From Pontibacter flavimaris (lineage in GTDB: Bacteria; Bacteroidota; Bacteroidia; Cytophagales; Hymenobacteraceae), in the NCBI RefSeq assembly GCF_001907195.1, contig NZ_LVWA01000004.1:434001-498000 (forward strand): a stretch of DNA of 64,000 nucleotides, read 5' to 3'. Under the pieces are notes generated by a model. That model had not been told where the DNA came from. It did not search any database and was given only the letters and a program-made list of their open reading frames with translations. Below are positions 17,519 through 25,627 of the stretch, piece by piece; within the stretch, counting starts at the first letter, position 1, and each line of letters starts with the position of its first letter. A program made the position numbers and the translations under genes.

Positions 17519-18376
17519 ATGAACAGGTGCAAAGGCGTTTTGTATTTACGGCTACTGCGGTATGCTTTCCTGATTGCCGGTGTTGCGCTGCTTCCAAACA
17601 AGCTTCTTGCACAAAAAGAGTTCTATACGCCCAAATCACTCGTAATCCCGCTTCACGATCAGAAAAACCAGTTGCATCTTTCTTTTGGCAGGGGTGGTGG
17701 CTATGACTTTAACCTCTCTTATGCTTTTACAGATAAGCTGGCCTTGTTCTCTGCTGCGACCTTCGACCATGGCACGAAGAAAAGGCTAAGCATTATGGGT
17801 GACAGGTATGATGTTGACAGGAATGATTATGCCATCAAAGGCGGCCTGGGTTATTTTACCAGGACGGAAAATGCGGAGTTCCCCATAGTAGAGGCTTATG
17901 TGGGGACAGGTATAACCAGGATTGACAATTACTGGCACTTTAAAGGCGATACGGATGGAGAAGCCACGGAGGCGCGATACTGGAGCGTGTTCGGGCAGTT
18001 TAATGCGGGTAAAAGAGTGCCGAAAGGCGAGTATGGGCTTGGACTAAGGGTTTCATATGCACGGTACACAGATTTCAGCTTTTACGATACCTATTACGCT
18101 TCTACCAGGAGCAGTTATGAAAACCTTAGAGGCTTAACTGCGGACCCTGCCATAAGTGCAGGCTACACGCTTTATGGGATAAACATAAACGCGCAGTTAG
18201 GTGTGGCCATCCCTTTACTCGCCCCATCTGTAGCGCGAACGGATACGCATACCACCTATGAAGGCACAACCGAAACAAGAACCTTCATCAAATCGGAGGA
18301 AAAAATCCGGTTATACTCCCTGATAGGCGGATTGAGCTTACAGTACAAGTTAAACTTTAATAAGAAGAAAGGGTAA
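17519..18376 (+). CDS. Predicted outer-membrane beta-barrel-like protein
   Basis: A 285-residue protein I do not recognise. A signal-like N terminus (LRLLRYAFLIAGVALL) ends near LLAQ. The rest is rich in alternating aromatic and small residues (HLSFGRGGGYDFNLSYAFTD, then GGLGYF, GLGLRVSYARY and SAGYTLYGI), as in small outer-membrane barrels of Bacteroidota. It ends LQYKLNFNKKKG, with an aromatic residue a few positions from the end. Its base composition is more AT-rich than neighbours and it lacks the AAGTATA word. It stands alone between a nucleotidyltransferase and a convergent oxygenase gene. Function unknown. Confidence 0.62.
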   Translation: MNRCKGVLYLRLLRYAFLIAGVALLPNKLLAQKEFYTPKSLVIPLHDQKNQLHLSFGRGGGYDFNLSYAFTDKLALFSAATFDHGTKKRLSIMGDRYDVDRNDYAIKGGLGYFTRTENAEFPIVEAYVGTGITRIDNYWHFKGDTDGEATEARYWSVFGQFNAGKRVPKGEYGLGLRVSYARYTDFSFYDTYYASTRSSYENLRGLTADPAISAGYTLYGININAQLGVAIPLLAPSVARTDTHTTYEGTTETRTFIKSEEKIRLYSLIGGLSLQYKLNFNKKKG

Positions 18377-18444
18377 AAAGCGATCAATGGCAAAGTCCCT
18401 TATGCTCGGCTGCACCAGCACGTTACATGGTAATAATTAAGACG

Positions 18445-18470
18445 CTCGCGGGACCTCCGGACGCCGCGAG
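18445..18470. repeat. GC-rich inverted repeat between convergent genes
   Basis: CTCGCGG (18445-18451) pairs with CCGCGAG (18464-18470), with a 12-base loop containing the palindrome TCCGGA. There is no T-run on either side, so it is not a standard terminator. It may be a copy of a dispersed palindromic repeat, but only one copy is visible here. Confidence 0.4.
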
Positions 18471-18484
18471 GTCGTGGGAAGTCT

Positions 18485-19141
18485 TTACAAAAACGTCAGC
18501 TCGTTCAGTTGGTCCAGCATCCAGCCGGTGAGGCTGTAGCGGTGGCGGGTGGCAACCAGTACCTCGTGCGGGATCATATCGGCGCGGAAGCAGGCCAGGC
18601 GGCCGGCGATGGGCAGGATATCCACTTCCTCTTCGGATCCATCCTCCTGGGGCAAGTATAAACGCAGGTTGCCGCCGTGCTCGGGCAGCCAGTCCTCGTT
18701 CAGGTAGCAGATAAAGGAGAGGCGGCGGTGGTCGCTTTCCTTAAACTGGTCGATGTGGCGCTGGTACACGGTGCCCGGCGGGTAAACCGTGAAGTGGAAC
18801 TCGTAGTCCCGCAGGCCCAGGAAACAAGTGCGGTTAATGTAGCGCAGCAGGTCGCTCATGCGGTCGAGGAATACCTGGGTGGGTGGCAAGGCCTCTGATG
18901 GCTCGATCCAGCGGATATAGTCGCCGCGCACCTCCTTGTCCACCACCACCCGGTCGGCAGAGCCGATGCCGGCTTTCCTGAAGCCACCCTGCTCCTTGTG
19001 GTGTGCGAGCACTTCCAGCAGGTTACGCACCTGCTGCGGCTCCAGAAAGTTGTCGATAATGGCGTATCCCTTCTCCGACAGCCTGTCGGCGATCTGCTCA
19101 TACTTGAGTAGCAGCTTTTCCTCTAACTCTTTCTCTATCAT
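18485..19141 (-). CDS. 2OG-Fe(II) oxygenase (prolyl 4-hydroxylase-like)
   Basis: A 218-residue dioxygenase that should use 2-oxoglutarate, O2 and Fe(II) to hydroxylate a substrate. The iron triad appears as His129 and Asp131 (YQRHIDQF) with His192 (IPHEVL). Arg201 in RYSLTGWM is the expected 2-oxoglutarate anchor. The length and the order of strands fit the prolyl 4-hydroxylase-like group (PF13640). The N-terminal helices precede the double-stranded beta helix, with YAIIDNFL as the entry strand. No signal peptide, so cytoplasmic. The substrate is unknown; some bacterial relatives act on EF-Tu or ribosomal proteins. Confidence 0.85.
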   Translation of the reverse strand: MIEKELEEKLLLKYEQIADRLSEKGYAIIDNFLEPQQVRNLLEVLAHHKEQGGFRKAGIGSADRVVVDKEVRGDYIRWIEPSEALPPTQVFLDRMSDLLRYINRTCFLGLRDYEFHFTVYPPGTVYQRHIDQFKESDHRRLSFICYLNEDWLPEHGGNLRLYLPQEDGSEEEVDILPIAGRLACFRADMIPHEVLVATRHRYSLTGWMLDQLNELTFL

Positions 19142-19184
19142 CTGTAAAATGCTATACTTGTCTCAGTGTCAGGAGAAAAGCCTG

Positions 19185-19192
19185 CAAAAGTA
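19185..19192 (-). promoter_or_regulatory. Possible -7 element for the 2OG oxygenase gene
   Basis: CAAAAGTA on the plus strand reads TACTTTTG on the minus strand, matching TAnnTTTG, 44 bases upstream of the ATG at 19141. No TTG is found at the ideal 19-base spacing, so this is a weak call. Confidence 0.3.
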
Positions 19193-19363
19193 AACGCAAA
19201 TTAAATTGCTTGTATACCGGTGCCGCCAGTATTTTTTCAAGCTGATCTATAAATTACCGCACGTTGCAGCAAGCGTGGCCGGGAGCACATTATGGCATAT
19301 TTTTCGTAACTTGTCTCGTCGGTTTTTATCAAACCCGAAAACAAAACACCACACAAAGCACTT

Positions 19364-21544
19364 ATGAGAAAGACAACTGTATTTCTGCTGGCCGGCGGCC
19401 TCACGGCTGTGTCGGCCTGCACCTCATCCCAAACCGATACAACTGCCACAGGCATGACGACAGAGACAACCGCCACCACCGAGCAGGCGCTTAATTACCC
19501 TGACACCAAGAAAGTAGACCATATAGACGATTACTTCGGCACAAAGGTGGCTGACCCCTACCGCTGGCAGGAAGAGCACGACGAGGAGCTGGACGAGTGG
19601 ATCGCGCAGCAGAACGAGGTAACGCAGGGCTACCTGAGCAGCATCGACTTCCGCGACGAGATAAAGAACCGCCTCACCGAGATCTGGAACTACCCCAAGT
19701 ATGGCGCCCCGTTTAAAGAGGGCGGCAAGTACTATTTCTTTAAGAACGACGGCCTGCAGAACCAGAGCGTACTGTACGTGCAGGAGAGCCTGGAGGCAGA
19801 GCCAAAGGTGTTCTTCGACCCGAACAAGCTAAGCGATGACGGCACGGTGGCCCTGACGGCGCTGCAGTTCTCCAAGGACGGCAAGTACCTGGCCTACGGC
19901 ACCTCCAGCGGCGGCTCCGATTGGAACACTTACCACGTGATGGAAACGGCCACCGGCAAAAAGCTGGACGACCAGCTGGAGTGGGTGAAGTTCTCGGGTC
20001 CGAGCTGGAGCGGCAACGGCTTCTTCTACAGCCGCTACGACGCGCCCACCGAGGGCAACAAGCTGGCCAATAAGAACGAGTACCACAAAGTATACTACCA
20101 TAAAGTAGGTACGCCGCAGAGCCAGGACCAACTGGTGTATGAGGACAAGCAAAACGCGCTGCGCAACTTCTACGGCCAGACCACCGACGACGAGCGCTTC
20201 CTGATCCTGAACGTGTCGGAGGGGGCGAGCGGGGCTAACGCGTTATACTTTAAAGACCTGAAGGATCCGAAGTCTACGATCAAGCCAATTGTGGATAACT
20301 TCGAGAGCGAGTACAATGTGGTGGATAACTTCGGCGACCAGCTGCTGGTAATGACCAACAAGAACGCGCCGCGCTACCGCCTGGTGATGATCGACCCGAA
20401 AAAACCGCAGGAGCAGAACTGGAAAGTAATCGTGCCGGAGTCGGAGAACGTGCTGCAGGGCGTGTCTGCCGTGGGCGGCCGCATTATTGCGACTTATATG
20501 AAAGACGCTACAAGCCAGGTAGTGGTGTTTGACCAGAGCGGCAAGCAGCTGAATGCCGTGGAACTGCCCACGCTGGGCACGGTGAGCGGCTTTAACGGCA
20601 AGCAGAGCGATAAGGAGGTGTTCTTCACCTTCACGTCCTTCACCTACCCGCCCACCATCTACCGCTACGACGTGCCGAACAACAAGGTAACGCAGTTCCG
20701 CAAGACAGAAGTGAACGTGGATACCGATGCCTTTGAAACGAAGCAGGTGTTCTATACTTCCAAGGACGGTACCAAGGTTCCAATGTTCATCGTGCACAAA
20801 AAAGGCCTGAAACTGGATGGCACCAACCCAACCTACCTGTACGCCTACGGCGGCTTCAACATCTCGATGACGCCAAGCTTTAGCATTGCCAACATGCTGT
20901 GGCTGGAGAATGGCGGCGTGTACGCCATGCCTAACCTGCGCGGTGGCGGCGAGTACGGCGAAGACTGGCACAAGGCTGGCATGACGCCAAACAAGCAAAA
21001 CGTGTTCGACGACTTTATTGCCGCAGCCGAGTACCTGATCGACCAGAAGTATACTTCCTCTGAGAAACTGGCGGTGGCCGGCGGCTCTAACGGTGGTTTG
21101 CTGGTAGGTGCCTTTATGACGCAGCGCCCGGAGCTGGCCAAAGTAGCCCTGCCTGCGGTAGGTGTGATGGACATGCTGCGCTTCCACAAGTTCACCATCG
21201 GTTGGGCATGGGTGCCGGAGTACGGCTCTTCGGAGGACGAGGCGCAGTTTAAGAACCTGTATACTTTCTCGCCGCTGCACAACATCAAGGAAGGTGTAAA
21301 ATACCCTGCCACGCTGGTAAAAACCGCTGATCACGACGACCGCGTGGTGCCGGCGCACTCGTTCAAGTTCATCTCTGAGCTGCAGGATAAGGGCGCTCCG
21401 GGCAACCCATACTTAATCAGGGTGGATGTGCGCGCGGGCCACGGTGCCGGTAAACCCACTTCGCTCGTGATCCAGGAGTATGCCGATACCTACGCCTTCA
21501 TCTACGAGAACATGGGCGTGAACCCGTATCAACAAAATCAATAG
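19364..21544 (+). CDS. Prolyl oligopeptidase family serine peptidase (S9A), lipoprotein
   Basis: A 726-residue peptidase cutting after proline in short peptides. The leader ends in VSAC (lipobox), so it is exported and lipid-anchored. The mature part starts YPDTKKVDHIDDYFGTKVADPYRWQE, the typical S9A N terminus, followed by a seven-bladed propeller and the alpha/beta hydrolase domain with nucleophile Ser575 (GGSNGG), Asp in DHDDRV (about 656-659) and His in RAGHGAGK. GGFN and LRGGGEYGEDWH, also family hallmarks, are present. Length is standard. Several TATACTT words are embedded in the frame. A terminator follows at once. Confidence 0.95.
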   Translation: MRKTTVFLLAGGLTAVSACTSSQTDTTATGMTTETTATTEQALNYPDTKKVDHIDDYFGTKVADPYRWQEEHDEELDEWIAQQNEVTQGYLSSIDFRDEIKNRLTEIWNYPKYGAPFKEGGKYYFFKNDGLQNQSVLYVQESLEAEPKVFFDPNKLSDDGTVALTALQFSKDGKYLAYGTSSGGSDWNTYHVMETATGKKLDDQLEWVKFSGPSWSGNGFFYSRYDAPTEGNKLANKNEYHKVYYHKVGTPQSQDQLVYEDKQNALRNFYGQTTDDERFLILNVSEGASGANALYFKDLKDPKSTIKPIVDNFESEYNVVDNFGDQLLVMTNKNAPRYRLVMIDPKKPQEQNWKVIVPESENVLQGVSAVGGRIIATYMKDATSQVVVFDQSGKQLNAVELPTLGTVSGFNGKQSDKEVFFTFTSFTYPPTIYRYDVPNNKVTQFRKTEVNVDTDAFETKQVFYTSKDGTKVPMFIVHKKGLKLDGTNPTYLYAYGGFNISMTPSFSIANMLWLENGGVYAMPNLRGGGEYGEDWHKAGMTPNKQNVFDDFIAAAEYLIDQKYTSSEKLAVAGGSNGGLLVGAFMTQRPELAKVALPAVGVMDMLRFHKFTIGWAWVPEYGSSEDEAQFKNLYTFSPLHNIKEGVKYPATLVKTADHDDRVVPAHSFKFISELQDKGAPGNPYLIRVDVRAGHGAGKPTSLVIQEYADTYAFIYENMGVNPYQQNQ

Positions 21545-21572
21545 TAAGTATAGGTCTGCCAACTATACTTCT

Positions 21573-21607
21573 GCCGCGCCGCCTGTCTCAGGTGGCGCGG
21601 CTTTTTT
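21573..21607 (+). terminator. Rho-independent terminator
   Basis: GCCGCGCCGCC (21573-21583) pairs with GGTGGCGCGGC (21591-21601), with a loop of 7 bases and a TTTTTT run. It lies 29 bases after the prolyl oligopeptidase stop codon. Confidence 0.88.
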
Positions 21608-21664
21608 GTTGGTGGATTTTGAAGATCTGCTCCTGCACTTCCCAAAGAGGGCGCTGAAGTATAA

Positions 21665-22205
21665 GTATACTCCATCTCTAACTCCTTCTTGTCCAAGGAG
21701 GGGAATTTCGCCCCTCCCCAACCCTCCCCTAAAAACAGGGGAGGGAGCTATACTTGCTTCTACCAAAGTATAGGTTTCATAGCAGGCGCTATCGCGCGGA
21801 CAGGTCGCGGCCTGTCCCTACAAAGTATGAACCACCCCTGGCCTCTCCCGAGAGGGGAATTCTGTACTTGCTATACTTTATTGTCATCTCGGGCAGGGCG
21901 ATAGATCTATCGGGAATTCTATAGAGATCTCTCATATCATTCGAGATGACAGAAAGCAGCGGCTATCGAAAATGATCCCAGCCTTTGGGTTGAGCGCCTA
22001 TGCGAGTTTTTCCGGTGCCGCAGGTAGCCCGAGGCACGAGGGCAGGAAAAGCTCCCAGCGCGATGCCCGAAGGCGAGGCCTCCCGGCCTAGGAGGGCACC
22101 AAGGTATGAAATGAAACAGTAGGTTTGTGGGAACTATAGGATGAACAGCAGCTAGAAAGGATAGCTTGTGTCAAACGAAAGAAAGCAGCGGCTATGCAAG
22201 TATAA
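21665..22205 (+). repeat. Composite intergenic repeat, copy B
   Basis: The block order is the same as in copies A and C: the C-rich inverted repeat CCCTCCCCTAAAAACAGGGG (about 21725-21744) shared with copy C; GTTTCATAG; GGACAGGTCGCGGCCTGTCC (21798-21817) shared with copy A; GAGGGGAATTCTGTACTTGCTATA; TGTCATCTCG...CGAGATGACA with AGAGATCTCT inside; GGCTATCGAAAATGATCCCAG; GCGAGTTTTTCCGGTGCCG; GAAAAGCTCCCAGCGCGATG; GAAACAGTAGG; GGATAGCTTGTGTC. It ends beside an AAGTATA word at about 22200. It fills most of the 800-base gap and contains no credible gene. The remaining AT-rich 150 bases probably hold the next promoter. Confidence 0.8.
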
Positions 22206-22357
22206 GGCATAGGCGCACGCCCCGAAATGTGCCGAAGCTGTCAGCCTGCGGTAGCATGGAGTATTTTTGTTCCAGCTAAAACGAAACCCGAGCACGCCTA
22301 TCACCGGTATATAATTTCTAGTATATTTAGATACAACTATAAAGTAAAACCCCGCCC

Positions 22358-22816
22358 ATGGTCTCAAGACAAGACAACAATACCAGCCCCAACGAACTTT
22401 ACCTGGACGTAAGCCTGCTCCAAAGCCTTTCCGACACAGCCAAATGGGGGAAAGTGCTGGCGGTGCTGGGGTTCATACTGTCAGGGTTTATACTTTTGTT
22501 CGGGCTGTTTATGCAGCAGATGCTGAAGTCGCCGGGCATGGAGGAGCGTGCGGCTGACGTGGGCCTCTCCGGCTTTACGCTGGTGGTGTACGGTTTCGTG
22601 GCGCTGGTATACTTTTTCCCGTCGCTGTACCTCTACAACTTTGCCGCCAGCATGCAGCAGGGGGTGCAGGAACGGAGCCGGCAGAAGGTGGGCAAGGCCA
22701 TCGGCAGGCTCCGAATTCTGTTCAAGTTTATGGTGATCATGCTGCTGCTGTTCCTGGTGCTGTTCGCCGTATCGCTGGTGATGCTGGCTACCGGGGTAAC
22801 GAGCCTGGAGCTTTAG
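22358..22816 (+). CDS. DUF5362-like membrane protein
   Basis: A 152-residue integral membrane protein with three hydrophobic segments: about 33-53 (VLAVLGFILSGFILLFGLF), 74-97 (FTLVVYGFVALVYFFPSLYLY) and 124-145 (FMVIMLLLFLVLFAVSLVML). The N-terminal stretch LYLDVSLLQSLSDTAKWGKVLAVLGF and the amphipathic segment with MQQGVQERSRQKVGKAIGRL match the DUF5362 family of Bacteroidota, whose function is unknown. It is monocistronic, with a terminator 26 bases after the stop. The ATG at 22358 gives the family-typical length. Confidence 0.78.
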   Translation: MVSRQDNNTSPNELYLDVSLLQSLSDTAKWGKVLAVLGFILSGFILLFGLFMQQMLKSPGMEERAADVGLSGFTLVVYGFVALVYFFPSLYLYNFAASMQQGVQERSRQKVGKAIGRLRILFKFMVIMLLLFLVLFAVSLVMLATGVTSLEL

Positions 22817-22841
22817 TGTGCCTGAGGAAAGTATGACAGCG

Positions 22842-22875
22842 GCACCTTCTGCCAAAGAAGGTGCTTTGTTTTTTG
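22842..22875 (+). terminator. Rho-independent terminator
   Basis: GCACCTTC (22842-22849) pairs with GAAGGTGC (22857-22864), with a 7-base loop, then TTTGTTTTTT. It ends the DUF5362 gene. Confidence 0.85.
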
Positions 22876-22933
22876 GTGGCAGCTACCACGATTCTTACGT
22901 ACCTTAGCCTTGCAAACAAGTATAAACGAAGGC

Positions 22934-23677
22934 ATGAAATCAAGGGCAGGGGAAAGCGCGTTTACCGTCCGCTCCAGCGAGATAGACTACCGGGGGCAGG
23001 CTACCATGCCGGCTTTGGTGAGCTACATGCAGGAGGCTGCCTGGGAGAATACCCGCGACCTGGGCATCTCGATGTACGATTTGCTGGAGCGAGGGCTGAC
23101 GTGGGTGCTGCAGCGCATGCGCGTAGAGATGTTCCGCTACCCTGGCCACAACGATAAAATTGCCGTGGAAACCTGGGCCTCGGGCCGGGAACGCGTATTT
23201 CTGCACCGCGATTTCCGTATTTACAACCAGGAGCGGGAACTGCTGGGGCAGGCCACCAGCGTGTGGCTGGTGATGGACGTGGTGAAACGACAGCTTGTGT
23301 CGGTGCCCGATTTCATTCTGGAGGTGGAGGTGGTGCCCGGTAGCGAGCCGCTTCCGTTTGCCAAGGGCAAGCTGCCGCAACTGCAGGAGGCGCAGCACGA
23401 GCAGCAGATGCCGGTGGGCTGGCACGACATCGATCTGAACCGCCACGTAACCAACACCCGCTACCTGCAATGGGCGCTGGACACGCTGCCGCTACACCTG
23501 CTGGAGCAAAAGCAGCTGCAGCAGGTGGACATCATTTTTAAAGCCGAAAGTATACTCGGTGATACCGTGGTGTCTGCGGCAGCGCCTGCTGGTGCGGACG
23601 GCCATACTTATCTGCACCGACTCACCAGCCAGGAGAGCGGCAAAGAACTGGTGCAGGCCAGAACGGTTTGGAGTTAG
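22934..23677 (+). CDS. Acyl-[acyl-carrier-protein] thioesterase
   Basis: A 247-residue double-hotdog enzyme that releases fatty acids from acyl-ACP. The N-terminal hotdog begins FTVRSSEIDYRGQATMPALVSYMQEAAWENTRDLG (positions about 9-43), a family signature, then WVLQRMRVEMFRYP and FLHRDFRIY. The second hotdog contains GWHDIDLNRHVTNTRYLQWALD, where DLNxHVNN-type residues carry the catalytic Asn/His of FatA/FatB relatives. The frame could open 24 bases earlier at a TTG (22910), but the ATG at 22934 is preferred. An AAGTATA word overlaps the start region. It stands before an acetyltransferase gene. Confidence 0.85.
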   Translation: MKSRAGESAFTVRSSEIDYRGQATMPALVSYMQEAAWENTRDLGISMYDLLERGLTWVLQRMRVEMFRYPGHNDKIAVETWASGRERVFLHRDFRIYNQERELLGQATSVWLVMDVVKRQLVSVPDFILEVEVVPGSEPLPFAKGKLPQLQEAQHEQQMPVGWHDIDLNRHVTNTRYLQWALDTLPLHLLEQKQLQQVDIIFKAESILGDTVVSAAAPAGADGHTYLHRLTSQESGKELVQARTVWS

Positions 23678-23788
23678 GGAATTTTGAATGAGTGCATGAG
23701 CGCATGAGTGAATTTTAATCCTGAATATCCCGCTAATCCCCGCAGTTCTGATTCAAACAATCAACAATGCAGCAATTCAACAATTAAA

Positions 23789-24262
23789 ATGGACATACAG
23801 ATAAGAAAAGGAACGATAGACGATTTGTCGCAGGTGTATGCGCTGATAAAGGAGCTGGCGGTATATGAGCGGGCGCCGGATGAGGTTACCAACACGCTGC
23901 TGGAGATGGAGCGCGACGGCTTCGGCGAGAACGCGATCTACAAGTTTTTTGTGGCCGAGAACGAGGACGGCGTCGTGGGCATCGCGTTATACTATACGGC
24001 CTACTCCACCTGGAAAGGCAGGATGCTGTTTCTGGAGGACCTGGTGGTAACGGAAAAACTGCGCCGCACGGGCATCGGCAAGAAACTATTCAACGCGGTG
24101 GCGCAGGAGGCGAAGGATACGGGCGCCAAGCGCTTTAAGTGGCAGGTGCTGGAGTGGAACGAACCGGCCATCGCCTTTTACAGGAAGATTGGCGCTGCCC
24201 TGGACGGCGAGTGGATCAACTGCAGCCTGAACGAGGAGCAGATACGGCAGTATGCCCCTTAA
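23789..24262 (+). CDS. GNAT family N-acetyltransferase
   Basis: A 157-residue GNAT protein. It opens IQIRKGTIDDLSQVYALIKELAVYERAPDEV, as do spermidine/spermine acetyltransferase-like members. Acetyl-CoA binding is marked by LEDLVVTEKLRRTGIGKKLFNAV (R/Q-x-x-G-x-G/A), followed by FKWQVLEWNEPAIAFYRKIGA. It transfers an acetyl group from acetyl-CoA to an amine; the substrate is not clear. The frame extends upstream to a GTG at 23708, but the encoded extension is low-complexity and the ATG at 23789 gives the family N terminus. It faces the DUF4286 gene across a shared terminator. Confidence 0.88.
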   Translation: MDIQIRKGTIDDLSQVYALIKELAVYERAPDEVTNTLLEMERDGFGENAIYKFFVAENEDGVVGIALYYTAYSTWKGRMLFLEDLVVTEKLRRTGIGKKLFNAVAQEAKDTGAKRFKWQVLEWNEPAIAFYRKIGAALDGEWINCSLNEEQIRQYAP

Positions 24263-24271
24263 CGCGGCATA

Positions 24272-24301
24272 AAGTATAAGTATAAGTATAAGTATAAGTA
24301 T
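24272..24301. repeat. Five tandem AAGTAT units
   Basis: Five perfect direct repeats of AAGTAT run from 24272 to 24301, the last reading into AAAGGG, which begins the terminator stem. This is the only long tandem array of the AAGTATA word in the window. Confidence 0.95.
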
Positions 24302-24343
24302 AAAGGGTCAGCGGCCTCAGAAAACCGCTGGCCCTTTATACTT
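24296..24343. terminator. Bidirectional terminator whose stem ends are AAGTATAA/TTATACTT
   Basis: AAGTATAAAGGGTCAGCGG (24296-24314) pairs with CCGCTGGCCCTTTATACTT (24325-24343), with one U-G pair and a 10-base loop. It separates the convergent acetyltransferase and DUF4286 genes and overlaps the first base of the DUF4286 stop codon. The dispersed word is built into the base of the stem on both sides. Confidence 0.85.
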
Positions 24344-24675
24344 TACTCCCCTCCCTTGCGCTCCACATCACGGGCCACTACTTCCAGCATCGAGCGGAAA
24401 ACCACGTACTTGCCCTGGTAGCGCGTGTGGTGGCGCAGGTCAATTTCGGGGGCGTGCTCGCGCTGGTACTCCTCCAGGTCTTCGAGGCTGCGGCAGGTAT
24501 ACTGCACGGCATAGGTAGTGCCATCGTTGGCCACCTCGTGCATCAGGCGGCTGATCTGGTTGCCCAGGAAATAACCGGTGCCCATCACGGCCGGAATATG
24601 CACCTCCTGCATCCACTGTAGCCACTCGTCGGCCACGGTGTTATCTATACTTAGGGTCTCGTTATACAATATCAT
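24343..24675 (-). CDS. DUF4286 family protein
   Basis: A 110-residue small protein. MILYNETLSID, then EWLQWMQEVHIPAVMGTGYF, YAVQYTCRSLEDLEEYQREHAPEI and RYQGKYVVFRSMLEV match the DUF4286 family, a ferredoxin-like alpha/beta fold common in Bacteroidota with no assigned role. There is no signal peptide. Five bases upstream of the ATG on the minus strand lies TATTTTTG (24680-24687), a TAnnTTTG match, so the transcript may be nearly leaderless. The coding end overlaps the shared terminator. Confidence 0.85.
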   Translation of the reverse strand: MILYNETLSIDNTVADEWLQWMQEVHIPAVMGTGYFLGNQISRLMHEVANDGTTYAVQYTCRSLEDLEEYQREHAPEIDLRHHTRYQGKYVVFRSMLEVVARDVERKGGE

Positions 24676-24720
24676 ACTACAAAAATACGAAAATCCCGGT
24701 TGTTATGGCCGAAAGTATAA

Positions 24721-24757
24721 AAGAGGGGCCCGCACCTTGCCGGCACGGGCCCCTCTT
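24721..24757 (-). terminator. Rho-independent terminator
   Basis: AAGAGGGGCCCG (24721-24732) pairs with CGGGCCCCTCTT (24746-24757). On the minus strand it is followed by TTTATACTTTC, so the T-run is itself part of a TATACTT word. It ends the lipoprotein gene at 24780. Confidence 0.85.
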
Positions 24758-24779
24758 GTTATTTAAAGGTGGTTAAACC

Positions 24780-25352
24780 TTACTTGCAGCTCCAGCGGCC
24801 GATGGTGCCATCGTAGTAGCCATCGTTTGGGTTTGGCTGATACGCCAGCACCAGTGGCTCTTCGTTGGCCTGCGGCAGTAGTTGCAGCTGCCCCTGGCTC
24901 AGTTGCAGAAAGATCTCGCCCTTCTCGTTTACCACCGCGCGCAGCGTGTTGGCGTTGTTGTCCACCTTGTAGCTGTTGTTGCTGTTAAGGCCGGTGGCGG
25001 TGAGCTCGGTAACGCGGTATACTCTCCGCTGCGTAATGTCTCCTGAGTTTGCCAGGAGCGCCTTGCTCTGGCTTTCAAGCTTGCCCCCAAACCACAGGTC
25101 TTCGCCCAGGCAGCTGGAGGTATTGGCAATCAGGTCGAAATAAACCTCATCGGATTGGTTCTGGAAAGAAGCCACCGTAACGCTGGGCACCTTTTTGGAT
25201 GCCACCACAGCCACGGTAGTGTCTTGCTGCTTCTTGTCTGTCTCGCGCTCCACGTGGGCAGAGCAGGCAGCCATAAAAAGCACTGGCAGCAAGCACAAAG
25301 CAACTCGGTTTAAAACGGAAATAACAGAAGTAGAAATTCTAAACATAGGCAT
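24780..25352 (-). CDS. Putative lipoprotein of unknown function
   Basis: A 190-residue protein I do not recognise. The leader ends in MAACS (Cys30), a fair lipobox. The mature part begins with a charged Lys/Gln/Asp stretch, then a predominantly beta sequence (VTVASFQNQSDEVYFDLIA, RVYRVTEL) and a C-terminal GYYDGTIGRWSCK with a terminal Cys-Lys. Two further cysteines (SSCLGED and the terminal one) could pair. It stands alone, followed by its own terminator. Upstream is a very AT-rich stretch (25340-25400), a likely promoter region. The second Met (25346) could also be the start. Confidence 0.6.
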   Translation of the reverse strand: MPMFRISTSVISVLNRVALCLLPVLFMAACSAHVERETDKKQQDTTVAVVASKKVPSVTVASFQNQSDEVYFDLIANTSSCLGEDLWFGGKLESQSKALLANSGDITQRRVYRVTELTATGLNSNNSYKVDNNANTLRAVVNEKGEIFLQLSQGQLQLLPQANEEPLVLAYQPNPNDGYYDGTIGRWSCK

Positions 25353-25497
25353 ATATATTATTAAATATGTTTTTAACTATATTTAGTTATACTATGCAGG
25401 TTAGATTAATGTTGTCCCTGTGTTAGGAAATCTTCTGAATATGCCTTTTGCAGGCCGTGGAGAGGTATAGGGCGAGCGGCTGTGATGCGTAGCGATA

Positions 25498-25523
25498 CTT
25501 TATACTTGTCCGGAAGTATAAAG
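25498..25523. repeat. Inverted pair of the AAGTATA word
   Basis: CTTTATACTT and AAGTATAAAG form a perfect 10-base inverted repeat around GTCCGG, about 105 bases upstream of the YdeI/OmdA-like gene. It has no T-run and could be a protein binding site or a cruciform. Confidence 0.7.
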
Positions 25524-25627
25524 TTATAGGATGGAGGCGGCCACTTTAAAAATGCCCGCTTCGGGTGCAGGAGTGCAACTTTTGTAGTAGTTTAGGCAGG
25601 ATTATCCACCTCGATTTATACGCTACG

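Noticed and set aside
22152..22367. 71-codon frame in composite repeat B
   Set aside because: Encoded peptide resembles the equally spurious frames in copies A and C (ending in DTSY.F), so it reflects repeat sequence and not a gene.
24272..24301. Possible CRISPR-like array
   Set aside because: Direct 6-base tandem repeats without spacers; no cas genes in the window.
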